NCBI RefSeq assembly: GCF_005233515.1
Contig: NZ_QFZZ01000002.1
Location: forward strand, 620,001 to 684,000
DNA: 64,000 nucleotides
From: Pseudomonas sp. CFBP13508
GTDB taxonomy: Bacteria > Pseudomonadota > Gammaproteobacteria > Pseudomonadales > Pseudomonadaceae
Direction: 5' to 3'
The position numbers were made by a program, and so were the translations under genes. Of the stretch, positions 8,531-16,241 are shown one piece after another. Numbering within the stretch: the first letter of the stretch is position 1; each line of letters begins with the position of its first letter. Below the pieces are notes generated by a model that made no database searches, was not told where the DNA came from, and worked only from the letters and a program-made list of their open reading frames with translations.

Positions 8531-8690
8531 GCGAGGAATTAGAATATATACTCAACTACAACTAGAGCGATAACTTTAACTTTAAGGTCACCGCTTTGAT
8601 TTCTGCATGAAAAAGCGTTTTCCGGCTATTTTTTGCCTTCACCGCTCGTCCGCCCAAGCCAAAGCGAGGTCAAAAACGTCTTGCGCAGGC

Positions 8691-8708
8691 CTTAAGATAT
8701 ATCTTAAG
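8691..8708. promoter_or_regulatory. 18-bp perfect palindrome, probable NfeR-type operator
   Basis: CTTAAGATATATCTTAAG is a perfect palindrome ending 33 bases before the ATG of the PadR/NfeR-like gene. PadR-family proteins bind inverted repeats near their own promoters, and autoregulation is known for E. coli YqjI/NfeR. Its position and the adjoining regulator make it the likely operator for the two-gene operon. Confidence 0.65.
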
Positions 8709-8741
8709 TTGTATCTAAATACGACGAGAGAGAAAGCATAA

Positions 8742-9317
8742 ATGAGAGACCATCATTCCCCACACCGCGAGCACGGCGATGGCCGCGACGGCTTCGAGAA
8801 GCGCCCCGGTCGCGAACGCGGCGGCCGTGGCCCGCGCGTCTTCGCCCCCGGTGACCTGAAATTGCTGTTGCTGGCGCTGATCGCCGAGCAGCCCTGCCAC
8901 GGCTACGACCTGATCCGGCAGATCGAAGGCATGTTCGACGGCGCTTACAGCCCCAGCCCCGGGGTGATCTACCCGACCCTGACCTTTCTGGAAGAGAGCG
9001 ATCTGATCGCCGGTGATGCCGAGGCTGGCAAAAAGCGTTACAGCGTCACCGACGCCGGTCGTCTGTCTTTAAGTGAACAAGCGGTGGCGCTCGACGGCGT
9101 CCGCATGCGCATCGACGTCAGCAAGCGCTCGCTGCGCGGCCATGATCGTCCGGCGGAAATCCACGAAGCCGTGCATAACCTGCGCCATGCCTTGCAGCTG
9201 CACCACGGCCGCTGGAGCGCCGAAGAAATCCTGCGGGTGCGCGACCTGCTCAACGACACCGCCAAAGCCATCGTCGACGGCCCTGCCGTTCAACCTGCCT
9301 CGGAGAAAGCCGAATGA
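8742..9317 (+). CDS. PadR-family metal-responsive repressor (YqjI/NfeR-like)
   Basis: 191 residues. The first ~30 residues are rich in His and charged residues (RDHHSPHREHGDG), like the metal-binding tail of E. coli YqjI (NfeR), which senses nickel/iron. A PadR winged helix follows (LKLLLLALIAEQPCHGYDLIRQIE, then PGVIYPTLTFLEESDLI and GKKRYSVTDAGR), and the C-terminal half is a helical dimer region. It overlaps the ferric reductase gene by ATGA, so the two form an operon as with yqjI-yqjH in enterics. Autorepression through the palindrome at 8691-8708 is likely. The family call is strong; the identity of the sensed metal is inferred. Confidence 0.82.
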   Translation: MRDHHSPHREHGDGRDGFEKRPGRERGGRGPRVFAPGDLKLLLLALIAEQPCHGYDLIRQIEGMFDGAYSPSPGVIYPTLTFLEESDLIAGDAEAGKKRYSVTDAGRLSLSEQAVALDGVRMRIDVSKRSLRGHDRPAEIHEAVHNLRHALQLHHGRWSAEEILRVRDLLNDTAKAIVDGPAVQPASEKAE

Positions 9318-10099
9318 CTGCAGTCGATACTCAAACCATTCACCGCGTGATGCACGAAATCAAACGGCGCAAACTTGAAGTGCTGCGCGTCACCGACCTG
9401 ACCCCGCGCATGCGCCGCATCACCCTTGGCGGGCCGGAACTGGCCGGGTTCATCAGCCTCGGGACGGACGATCACGTCAAACTGCTGTTCCCGCAGAATG
9501 CCGAACAGGCCGCCGCGCTGGAAACCCTGCAACTCGGCGCCGGCAAGGACAACGGCCCGCTGCCGCAGATGCGCGACTACACCCCGCGTCGTTACGACCT
9601 GGAAAAAATGGAGCTGGACATCGATTTCGTCCTGCACGGCGACGGCCCTGCCTCGACCTGGGCGGAGCAGGCGCAACCGGGGCAGTTCCTGCATATCGGC
9701 GGGCCGCGCGGTTCGATGATCGTGCCGGACATCTTCGACAGCTACCTGCTGATCGGCGACGAAACCGCCCTCCCCGCCATCGCCCGCCGCCTCGAAAACC
9801 TCGCGGCGAATCGCAAGGCGCTGGTGGTGATCGAAGTGGAAAACGGTGCCGAGCAGCAAGTGCTGGAGAGCGCGGCGCAGTTCAATGTGATCTGGGTGCT
9901 GCGCGAAGATGGCAGGGACAATCTGCTGACTACCGTCAAGCAACTGCAAGTGCCCAAGGGCAATCTGTACGCCTGGGTGGCCACCGAGACAAAGGTCTCG
10001 CGGCAGATCCGCCGGGTGCTGATCGATGAGCATGGGCTCGATGAACAGTTCATCAAGGCGGTTGGCTACTGGCGGGCGGAAGGCTCTGACGAGGAGTGA
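9314..10099 (+). CDS. Siderophore-interacting protein / NADPH-dependent ferric-chelate reductase (ViuB/YqjH family)
   Basis: 261 residues of the FAD-binding siderophore-interacting family. Seen are the FAD-domain motif MRDYTPRRYD, the phosphate-binding stretch GPRGSMIVPD and the SIP C-terminal domain with YLLIGDETALPAIARRLE, followed by a late WVATETKVSRQIRRVL and GYWRAEGSDEE ending typical of ViuB/YqjH. It would release iron from ferric chelates in the cytoplasm using NADPH and FAD. Its ATG overlaps the stop of the PadR-like regulator (ATGA), so both are probably induced together when metal relieves repression. Confidence 0.87.
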   Translation: MTAVDTQTIHRVMHEIKRRKLEVLRVTDLTPRMRRITLGGPELAGFISLGTDDHVKLLFPQNAEQAAALETLQLGAGKDNGPLPQMRDYTPRRYDLEKMELDIDFVLHGDGPASTWAEQAQPGQFLHIGGPRGSMIVPDIFDSYLLIGDETALPAIARRLENLAANRKALVVIEVENGAEQQVLESAAQFNVIWVLREDGRDNLLTTVKQLQVPKGNLYAWVATETKVSRQIRRVLIDEHGLDEQFIKAVGYWRAEGSDEE

Positions 10100-10121
10100 T
10101 TTTCCTCTGACCACAATTCCC

Positions 10122-10212
10122 CTGTGGGAGCGAGCTTGCTCGCGAAAGCGGTGTGTCAGTCAACATCCATGCAAACTGATACACCGCATTCGCGAGCAAG
10201 CTCGCTCCCACA
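10122..10212. repeat. Paired inverted REP elements
   Basis: Two copies of the Pseudomonas REP core (TGTGGGAGCGAGC...GCTCGCG) face each other around a ~35-base spacer between the ferric reductase gene and the convergent Pr6Pr gene. This is the common BIME-like form; this pair uses the CTTGCT variant rather than the CCTGCT seen elsewhere in the window. Confidence 0.9.
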
Positions 10213-10219
10213 CTGGATC

Positions 10220-10858
10220 TCAACTTCGTGCGGACAATCTGCGGTCGAGACCGATAATCAGCAACCCCACCAGCACAAACCCCACCAAGATCCCGCCGGC
10301 ATTCGCCAGCACCTGTGGATAACCCAGCACCGCCACATCAATGAACGGATACGCATAGGCGCCGAGCAGATGTCCGCGCAGCAAGGCGTAAATGAAATAC
10401 ACCAAGGGGTAGATCAGCCACAGCGGCAGGTGCCACAGGCGCAACGTGCCTTTGGGGACGCAGCGCCACCAATAGCCGAGAAACAGCAATGGCATGACGT
10501 CGTGGAGCAATTCATCGGCAACAAACTGCCAGCCTTCGGGATGCCACAAGTGCCGCAGCAGGATGCTGTAGGCCAGAGCGACGACGGCGATGCTCACAGC
10601 GATCCCGCTGCTGACCCACGGTTGCAGAAACCAGCGCCGCGCTGCGGATTCGCGCTCGGTGGCAGCGCAGGTCAATACCGTCGCCACCAGGGTGTTGGTC
10701 AATATGGTGAAGTAGCTGAAGAAACTCACCAGCCCGCCCAGCAGGCTGGCGCCGATGCTCAATCGTGCGAAGAGAATCAGGTACAGCTGAATTGCCAGCC
10801 CCGCCCAGCCCAACACGGCCAGGCCGGTGATCAGGCGTCGGCGCCTCGCGCTGTCCAT
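10220..10858 (-). CDS. Pr6Pr family membrane protein
   Basis: 212 residues with about six hydrophobic segments (for example LITGLAVLGWAGLAIQLYLIL, ASLLGGLVSFFSYFTILTNTL, LIYPLVYFIYALLRG, GGILVGFVLVGLLIIGL). The motif FSYFTILTNTLV in the second segment and LLHDVMPLLFLGYW in the middle fit the Pr6Pr (FAR-17a/AIG1-like) family. Function is unknown; it is an inner-membrane protein. It lies one base from the VF530 gene and may be co-transcribed with it. Confidence 0.7.
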   Translation of the reverse strand: MDSARRRRLITGLAVLGWAGLAIQLYLILFARLSIGASLLGGLVSFFSYFTILTNTLVATVLTCAATERESAARRWFLQPWVSSGIAVSIAVVALAYSILLRHLWHPEGWQFVADELLHDVMPLLFLGYWWRCVPKGTLRLWHLPLWLIYPLVYFIYALLRGHLLGAYAYPFIDVAVLGYPQVLANAGGILVGFVLVGLLIIGLDRRLSARS

Positions 10859-10859
10859 C

Positions 10860-11090
10860 TCAAAGCGGTCGCTTGGTGCGCATCAGCTTCACGTACAGGC
10901 GTTCGACCTTCTCCCGCGCCCATGGGGTTTTACGCAGGAAGGTCAGGCTCGACTTGATGCTCGGATCGCTCTTGAAGCAACGGATGTCGATACGCTCGGC
11001 CAGCCCCGACCACTCGTAGTGAGCAACCAGTGCATTGAGGATCTGTTCGAGGGTCACGCCGTGCAGCGGATCGGGGGATTGTTCGTTCAT
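10860..11090 (-). CDS. VF530-family small protein (DUF2132)
   Basis: 76 residues. The pattern [16 protein letters not shown], then [37 protein letters not shown] is the signature of the VF530/DUF2132 family, whose structure was solved from a Vibrio protein and which is often annotated as DNA-binding. No experimental role is known to me. The next gene on this strand follows after one base. Confidence 0.85.
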   Translation of the reverse strand: MNEQSPDPLHGVTLEQILNALVAHYEWSGLAERIDIRCFKSDPSIKSSLTFLRKTPWAREKVERLYVKLMRTKRPL

Positions 11091-11182
11091 GCCGGGCCTT
11101 TGGGCGAAGTGTTATGCAGAAGCCGCGCACCTTAGCCGAGGGGCCGGGCGGGTGGAAGGCCTTCCTTTCAAATGTAGGTCAA

Positions 11183-11260
11183 GGTCAAAAGATCGCAGCG
11201 TTCCGCAGCTCCTACAGGTACGCATTTCAACACGAGAGCTGCCGAAGGCTGCGACCCTTT
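11183..11260. repeat. Second repeat family: GCTGCCGAAGGCTGCGA inverted pair
   Basis: Facing copies of the motif GGAGCTGC(C/G)GAAGGCTGCGATC(TTTTGATC) lie between the VF530 gene and oprB. The same element recurs at 30120-30211, 41457-41541 and 43062-43155. This copy is the most degraded. The remaining gene-free sequence to 11421 holds the presumed oprB promoter, which I cannot define. Confidence 0.75.
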
Positions 11261-11396
11261 TCGTACTGTTACCAAATCCGAAAGGATGCATGTTCATAAA
11301 AGGCCTTTGTCTTTTTGTAACAGATCATTATCCTGCCGCCCTTCCGCTGAAACGCTTCACTGCCTGCGACAATCTGAAGCGCTCGGCCTGCACTTG

Positions 11397-11413
11397 AAAA
11401 ACATCAAAAAAAG
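11397..11413 (+). promoter_or_regulatory. A-rich leader before oprB, possible Hfq/Crc target
   Basis: AAAAACATCAAAAAAAG lies immediately before the oprB start where a Shine-Dalgarno would be expected. Runs of A-R-N triplets at the ribosome site are the recognition mode of Hfq with Crc in Pseudomonas catabolite repression. This is an inference from composition and position only. Confidence 0.3.
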
Positions 11414-11421
11414 ACTTCTAC

Positions 11422-12783
11422 ATGCCTGACTTTTCCTTCTCCCGGGACAGCGCTATCTCTGCCCTGCGCACCCTTGGCGGCTGCACTGCCCTCGGCCTTG
11501 CCACCTGCGTCCACGCAGCTCCCGCGTTCGACAGTGAATCACCGTACATGCTCGGTGACTGGAACGGCACGCGCACGGAACTTGCGGAAAAAGGCTACGA
11601 CTTCAAACTCGATTACACCGGCGAAATGGGCAGCAATCTGCACGGCGGTTACGATCACGACCGCACTGCGCGCTACAGCGACCAGTTCGGCCTCGGCACG
11701 CATCTGGACCTGCAGAAGATTCTCGGCTGGGACGACGCCGAGTTTCAGTTGACCATCACCAAACGAAGCGGCAACAACATCAGCAACGACCGCATCAACG
11801 ACCCGCGCGTTGGCGGCTTCACTTCCGCCCAGGAAGTCTGGGGCCGTGGCCAGACCACGCGCCTGACGCAGATGTGGTATCAGCAGAAATTCTTCGATCA
11901 GAAACTCGATATCAAGGTCGGCCGCTTCGGCGAAGGCGAAGACTTCAACAGCTTTCCCTGCGACTTCCAGAACCTGGCCTTCTGCGGCTCGCAGGTCGGC
12001 AACTGGGTCGGCGGCATCTGGTACAACTGGCCGGTCAGCCAGTGGGCGCTGCGGGTCAAATATCACCTGACGCCAGAGCTGTATGCGCAGGTCGGCGCCT
12101 ATGAGCAGAACCCGTCGAACCTCGATCGCGGCAACGGTTTCAAACTCAGCGGCAGCGGCACCCAGGGCGCGATCCTGCCGATCGAACTGGTGTGGACGCC
12201 GAAGCTCAACGGCCTGCCGGGCGAATACCGCGCCGGTTACTACTACAGCAATGCCAAGGCCTCTGACGTTTATAAAGACCAGAACGGCCAACCGGCAGCG
12301 CTGAGCGGCGAAGCCTACCGCAGCGCGTCGAGCAAGCACGGCGTGTGGCTGGGCGTGCAGCAGCAGGTGACCAGTATCGCCAGCGACCACTCGCGCGGCT
12401 TGAGCCTGTTCGCCAACGCGACGATGCATGACAAGAAAACCAATTCCATCGACAACTACGTGCAGGCCGGCCTGACCTACAAAGGTCCGTTCGATGCCCG
12501 CGCCAAGGATGACATCGGTTTCGCCCTCGCTCGTGTGCACGTCAACCCGGCCTATCGCAAGAACGCCGAAATGACTAACCGCGCCAACGCCGTCTACGAC
12601 TACGACAATCCGGCGTTCCTGCCACCACAGGACACCGAATACAGCGCCGAGCTGTATTACGGCGTGCACGTGACCAACTGGCTGACCGTGCGCCCGAACC
12701 TGCAATACATCCGCCACCCCGGTGGCGTGAATGACGTCGACGACGCCCTGATCGGCGGGATCAAGATCCAGTCGTCGTTCTAA
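11422..12783 (+). CDS. oprB: Carbohydrate-selective porin, OprB family
   Basis: 453 residues with a signal sequence ending at VHAAPAF. The OprB family features are the opening YMLGDWNGTRTELAEKGYDFKLDYTGEM, the strand pattern QFGLGTHLDLQKILGWDDAEFQLTITKRSG, and the terminal TVRPNLQYIRHPGGV...KIQSSF. It forms an outer-membrane pore for glucose and related sugars. The neighbouring downstream gene is the periplasmic glucose dehydrogenase, an arrangement also known in P. aeruginosa, so the pair supplies and oxidises glucose in the periplasm. No Shine-Dalgarno is visible before the ATG; instead there is an A-rich stretch at 11397-11413. Confidence 0.88.
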   Translation: MPDFSFSRDSAISALRTLGGCTALGLATCVHAAPAFDSESPYMLGDWNGTRTELAEKGYDFKLDYTGEMGSNLHGGYDHDRTARYSDQFGLGTHLDLQKILGWDDAEFQLTITKRSGNNISNDRINDPRVGGFTSAQEVWGRGQTTRLTQMWYQQKFFDQKLDIKVGRFGEGEDFNSFPCDFQNLAFCGSQVGNWVGGIWYNWPVSQWALRVKYHLTPELYAQVGAYEQNPSNLDRGNGFKLSGSGTQGAILPIELVWTPKLNGLPGEYRAGYYYSNAKASDVYKDQNGQPAALSGEAYRSASSKHGVWLGVQQQVTSIASDHSRGLSLFANATMHDKKTNSIDNYVQAGLTYKGPFDARAKDDIGFALARVHVNPAYRKNAEMTNRANAVYDYDNPAFLPPQDTEYSAELYYGVHVTNWLTVRPNLQYIRHPGGVNDVDDALIGGIKIQSSF

Positions 12784-12799
12784 AGATCACAGTTAGCCC

Positions 12800-12891
12800 C
12801 TGTGGGAGCGAGCCTGCTCGCGAAGGCGGCCTGTCAGTCGCTGCAGTGGTGCCTGATACACCGCTTTCGCGAGCAGGCTCGCTCCCACAGG
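12800..12891. repeat. Paired inverted REP elements
   Basis: Two facing REP copies (TGTGGGAGCGAGCCTGCTCGCGAA and its inverse) between oprB and gcd, about 90 bases in total. No obvious terminator separates the two genes apart from this element. Confidence 0.9.
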
Positions 12892-13000
12892 AATGCATTT
12901 CGTTAGCCGAACAAGTTTTTATCTGAACCATGCCTGCGCCGAATCGTCATCTAAAGTGACTACAGCGCGGGACTACATAAACGTCACGGAGAATCACACT

Positions 13001-15412
13001 ATGAGCACCGAAAGTGCTTCGAGCCGGGGTCGGTTGCTACCCGCCCTGCTCGGCATCCTGCTTCTACTGATGGGCCTGGCCATGCTGGCCGGGGGAATCA
13101 AGCTGAGCACGCTTGGCGGCTCGCTGTACTACCTGCTGGCCGGTATCGGCATCGCATTGACCGGCGTTCTGCTGCTGATGCGCCGCCGCGCGGCACTGGG
13201 CCTGTACGCCATCGTGCTGTTTGCCAGCACGGTGTGGGCATTGTGGGAAGTCGGTCTGGACTGGTGGCAACTGGTGCCACGTCTGGCGCTGTGGTTTGTC
13301 CTCGGCTTCGTGATGCTGCTGCCGTGGTTCCGTCGTCCGCTGCTGCTCAACGGCCCGGCGAAAATCGGCACTGGCGGTCTGACCGTCGCGGTAATTCTGG
13401 CCGGCGTAACCGCTCTGGCCAGCCTGTTCACGCATCCGGGCGAAACCTTCGGCGAACTGGGCCGCGACACCGCAGACATGACCAGCACCGCACCGGCCAT
13501 GCCGGACGGCGACTGGCAGGCCTACGGTCGTACCGAGTTCGGTGACCGTTACTCGCCGCTCAAGCAGATCACCCCGGAAAACGTCGGCAAGCTGCAGGAA
13601 GCCTGGCGCATCCAGACCGGCGACCTGCCAACTGCGGATGACCCGGTCGAGCTGACCAACGAAAACACCCCGCTCAAAGCCAACGGTATGGTCTACGCCT
13701 GCACCGCGCACAGCAAAGTGCTGGCACTGGACCCGGACACCGGCAAGGAAATCTGGCGCTTCGATCCACAGATCAAGAGCCCGGTTGGCTTCAAGGGCTT
13801 CGCCCACATGACCTGCCGTGGCGTGTCGTACTACGACGAAGCCGCCTATGCCAAGTCTGAAAACGCCGGTTCCGCTGTCATCTCCGAAGCCGGCCAGGCC
13901 GTTGCCCAGGCCTGCCCGCGTCGTCTGTACCTGCCAACCGCTGATGCCCGCCTGATCGCGTTGAACGCCGACACCGGCAAGATCTGCGAAGGCTTTGGTA
14001 ACAAGGGCGTAGTCGACCTGACCCAAGGCATCGGCCCGTTCACTGCTGGTGGCTACTACTCCACCTCGCCAGCGGCGATCACCCGTGATCTGGTGATCAT
14101 GGGCGGTCACGTCACCGACAACGAATCGACCAACGAGCCATCGGGCGTGATCCGCGCCTTCGACGTGCGCGACGGTCACCTGGTGTGGAACTGGGACAGC
14201 GACAAGCCGGACGCCACCGAGCCTCTGGCCCCGGGCGAAACCTACAGCCGCAACTCGGCGAACATGTGGTCGCTGGCCAGCGTCGATGAAAAACTCGGCA
14301 TGGTTTACCTGCCACTGGGCAACCAGACTCCAGACCAATGGGGTGGCAACCGCACCCCGGGCGCCGAGAAATTCAGCGCCGGCCTCGTCGCCCTGGACCT
14401 GGCCACCGGTAAAGTGCGCTGGAACTACCAGTTCACCCACCATGACCTGTGGGACATGGACGTCGGCAGCCAGCCAACCCTGCTCGACATGAAAACCGCC
14501 GACGGCGTGAAACCTGCGCTGATCGCTCCGACCAAGCAGGGCAGCCTGTACGTTCTCGATCGTCGTGACGGCACGCCCATCATTCCGATCAAGGAAATCC
14601 CGGTACCGCAAGGCGCCGTGAAAGGCGACCACACCGCACCGACCCAGGCCCGTTCGGACCTCAACCTACTGGCCCCGGAACTGACCGAAAAAGCCATGTG
14701 GGGCGCCAGCCCGTTCGACCAGATGCTGTGCCGCATCCAATTCAAGGAACTGCGTTACGAAGGCCAGTACACCCCGCCGTCGGAACAAGGCAGCCTGATC
14801 TATCCGGGTAACGTCGGCGTGTTCAACTGGGGCGGCGTCTCGGTCGATCCGGTTCGCCAGCTGCTGTTCACCAGCCCGAACTACATGGCCTTCGTCTCGA
14901 AAATGGTGCCACGCGAGCAAGTCGAAGCCGGCAGCAAACGCGAGAGCGAAACTTCGGGCGTGCAGCCAAACACCGGCGCGCCATACGCGGTGATCATGCA
15001 CCCGTTCATGTCGCCACTGGGCGTACCGTGCCAGGCCCCGGCCTGGGGCTACGTCGCCGGTATCGACCTGACCACCGGCAAAGTCGTGTGGAAACGCAAG
15101 AACGGCACCAGCCGCGACAGCTCGCCAATCCCGATCGGCTTCACCCTCGGCGTACCGAGCATGGGCGGTTCGATCGTGACTGCCGGCGGCGTCGGCTTCC
15201 TCAGCGGCACCCTCGACCAGTACCTGCGCGCCTATGACGTGAATACCGGTAAAGAACTGTGGAAATCGCGTCTGCCAGCCGGCGGCCAAGCGACCCCGAT
15301 GACCTACACCGGCAAGGACGGCAAGCAATACGTGCTGCTCGTTGTTGGTGGCCACGGCTCGCTGGGCACCAAGATGGGTGACTACATCATTGCGTACAAA
15401 CTGCCGGATTAA
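13001..15412 (+). CDS. gcd: Membrane-bound PQQ-dependent glucose dehydrogenase
   Basis: 803 residues from the ATG at 13001, preceded by a GGAG site; the frame is open further upstream but that part overlaps a REP. Five hydrophobic helices occupy the first ~145 residues (LLPALLGILLLLMGLAM onward), as in Gcd. The periplasmic quinoprotein propeller follows, with DWQAYGRTEFGDRYSPLKQITPENV, WEFDPQ-like blades and a C-terminal GGHGSLGTKMGDYIIAYKLP. It oxidises glucose to gluconolactone in the periplasm using PQQ and passes electrons to ubiquinone. It is downstream of the sugar porin OprB and ends at a strong terminator. Confidence 0.96.
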   Translation: MSTESASSRGRLLPALLGILLLLMGLAMLAGGIKLSTLGGSLYYLLAGIGIALTGVLLLMRRRAALGLYAIVLFASTVWALWEVGLDWWQLVPRLALWFVLGFVMLLPWFRRPLLLNGPAKIGTGGLTVAVILAGVTALASLFTHPGETFGELGRDTADMTSTAPAMPDGDWQAYGRTEFGDRYSPLKQITPENVGKLQEAWRIQTGDLPTADDPVELTNENTPLKANGMVYACTAHSKVLALDPDTGKEIWRFDPQIKSPVGFKGFAHMTCRGVSYYDEAAYAKSENAGSAVISEAGQAVAQACPRRLYLPTADARLIALNADTGKICEGFGNKGVVDLTQGIGPFTAGGYYSTSPAAITRDLVIMGGHVTDNESTNEPSGVIRAFDVRDGHLVWNWDSDKPDATEPLAPGETYSRNSANMWSLASVDEKLGMVYLPLGNQTPDQWGGNRTPGAEKFSAGLVALDLATGKVRWNYQFTHHDLWDMDVGSQPTLLDMKTADGVKPALIAPTKQGSLYVLDRRDGTPIIPIKEIPVPQGAVKGDHTAPTQARSDLNLLAPELTEKAMWGASPFDQMLCRIQFKELRYEGQYTPPSEQGSLIYPGNVGVFNWGGVSVDPVRQLLFTSPNYMAFVSKMVPREQVEAGSKRESETSGVQPNTGAPYAVIMHPFMSPLGVPCQAPAWGYVAGIDLTTGKVVWKRKNGTSRDSSPIPIGFTLGVPSMGGSIVTAGGVGFLSGTLDQYLRAYDVNTGKELWKSRLPAGGQATPMTYTGKDGKQYVLLVVGGHGSLGTKMGDYIIAYKLPD

Positions 15413-15432
15413 GCGTTAGCGGGTGGTAATGA

Positions 15433-15467
15433 AAAGGCGATGTCCCATGGGGGCATCGCCTTTTTTT
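15433..15467 (+). terminator. Rho-independent terminator of gcd
   Basis: A 10-bp stem AAAGGCGATG/CATCGCCTTT (15433-15442, 15454-15463) is followed by a run of T residues, 20 bases after the gcd stop. Confidence 0.9.
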
Positions 15468-15498
15468 GTGTGCGCATTTTGGCAAGCACCGCGAATAC

Positions 15499-15590
15499 CT
15501 GTGGGAGCGAGCCTGCTCGCGAAGGCGTCGGCACATTCGGCAGTAATGGTGCCTGACACACCGCATTCGCGAGCAGGCTCGCTCCCACAA
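15499..15590. repeat. Paired inverted REP elements
   Basis: Facing REP copies (TGTGGGAGCGAGCCTGCTCGCGAA / TTCGCGAGCAGGCTCGCTCCCACA). Two further single REP copies follow at about 15632-15658 (degenerate, CACTCCTACA) and 15703-15730, making four REP units in 230 bases. Confidence 0.9.
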
Positions 15591-15631
15591 GGAAACCGAA
15601 TGCATCCGTTAGATGGTCGACTGCCAGGTCG

Positions 15632-15730
15632 CCATCGCGAGCAGGCTCACTCCTACAATTGGAATGGGTGTAGGCAAAGAGAAATCGGTCGGCTGTCAGG
15701 CCGCATTCGCGAGCAGGCTCGCTCCCACAG
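15632..15730. repeat. Two single REP units, same orientation
   Basis: ATCGCGAGCAGGCTCACTCCTACA (decayed) and ATTCGCGAGCAGGCTCGCTCCCACA lie head to tail after the complete REP pair. Short open frames crossing this stretch are repeat artefacts, not genes. Confidence 0.85.
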
Positions 15731-15779
15731 AAAAGCAAAGCAGCGCAGCTGCCCGCGGCGAAGCCGCCCCACTCAACAA

Positions 15780-16200
15780 TGAGCGCAAGCTCGAGTAACG
15801 CTCTTGATCTTGCTTTTGATCCACCGGCGACGTCGGAAGGCTGAGCGGAGGGATTGATCCGGGCGTGGGAGCGCAGCGACCGTCTGGCGCAGCCAGACAC
15901 AGCGGAAGGAGGTGCAGCGAAGCAAACCGGAGCCGCTGCGCCCGGATCGATCCCGCAGCGAAGGAACCCGAGCCTGCGAGGGCCGAACGCAGGAGCAAGC
16001 CTTTTCGGTTACCTTTTTGGCGTTTGAAAAAGGTGACCCGCCGTAAGGGCGGAACCGTAACCAGCAACACCCGCAGAAACGGATATTCACCCAGACCACC
16101 CAGAGCATGGCCGGCCCGAAGGCCGCCAAGGTCAAAAAACCTGTCCCCCCCTGAACACACAAGCAGAAACACACCCGCCCCATTGAAACCACCCCACCCC
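15780..16200. repeat. Long structured intergenic repeat, Pseudomonas dispersed type
   Basis: A gene-free stretch upstream of the Lon paralogue. It contains long arms GGGATTGATCCGGGCG (15850-15865) and CGCCCGGATCGATCCC (15939-15954), which can pair with a single mismatch, an internal hairpin GTCTGGC/GCCAGAC (15883-15899), and a later inverted pair around GGTTACCTTTTTGG/AAAAAGGTGACC near 16005-16035. From memory, near-identical text occurs many times in P. fluorescens-group genomes, so I read it as a dispersed repeat of unknown function rather than coding DNA. Frames crossing it have no family resemblance. Confidence 0.6.
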
Positions 16201-16241
16201 TGCCCCATCTAACACCCCATACCCCATTGCGCAGGTGCCCC

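Noticed and set aside
10122..15730. Possible CRISPR array from repeated GCTCGCGA-type units
   Set aside because: Units are palindromic REPs at irregular spacing with no uniform spacers, and there are no cas genes in the window.
15409..15900. Short open frames of 60-170 codons in the REP block after gcd
   Set aside because: They read through REP palindromes and the structured repeat; their peptides (ASRLAPT, EQARSH, VGASLLA) are translations of REP sequence.
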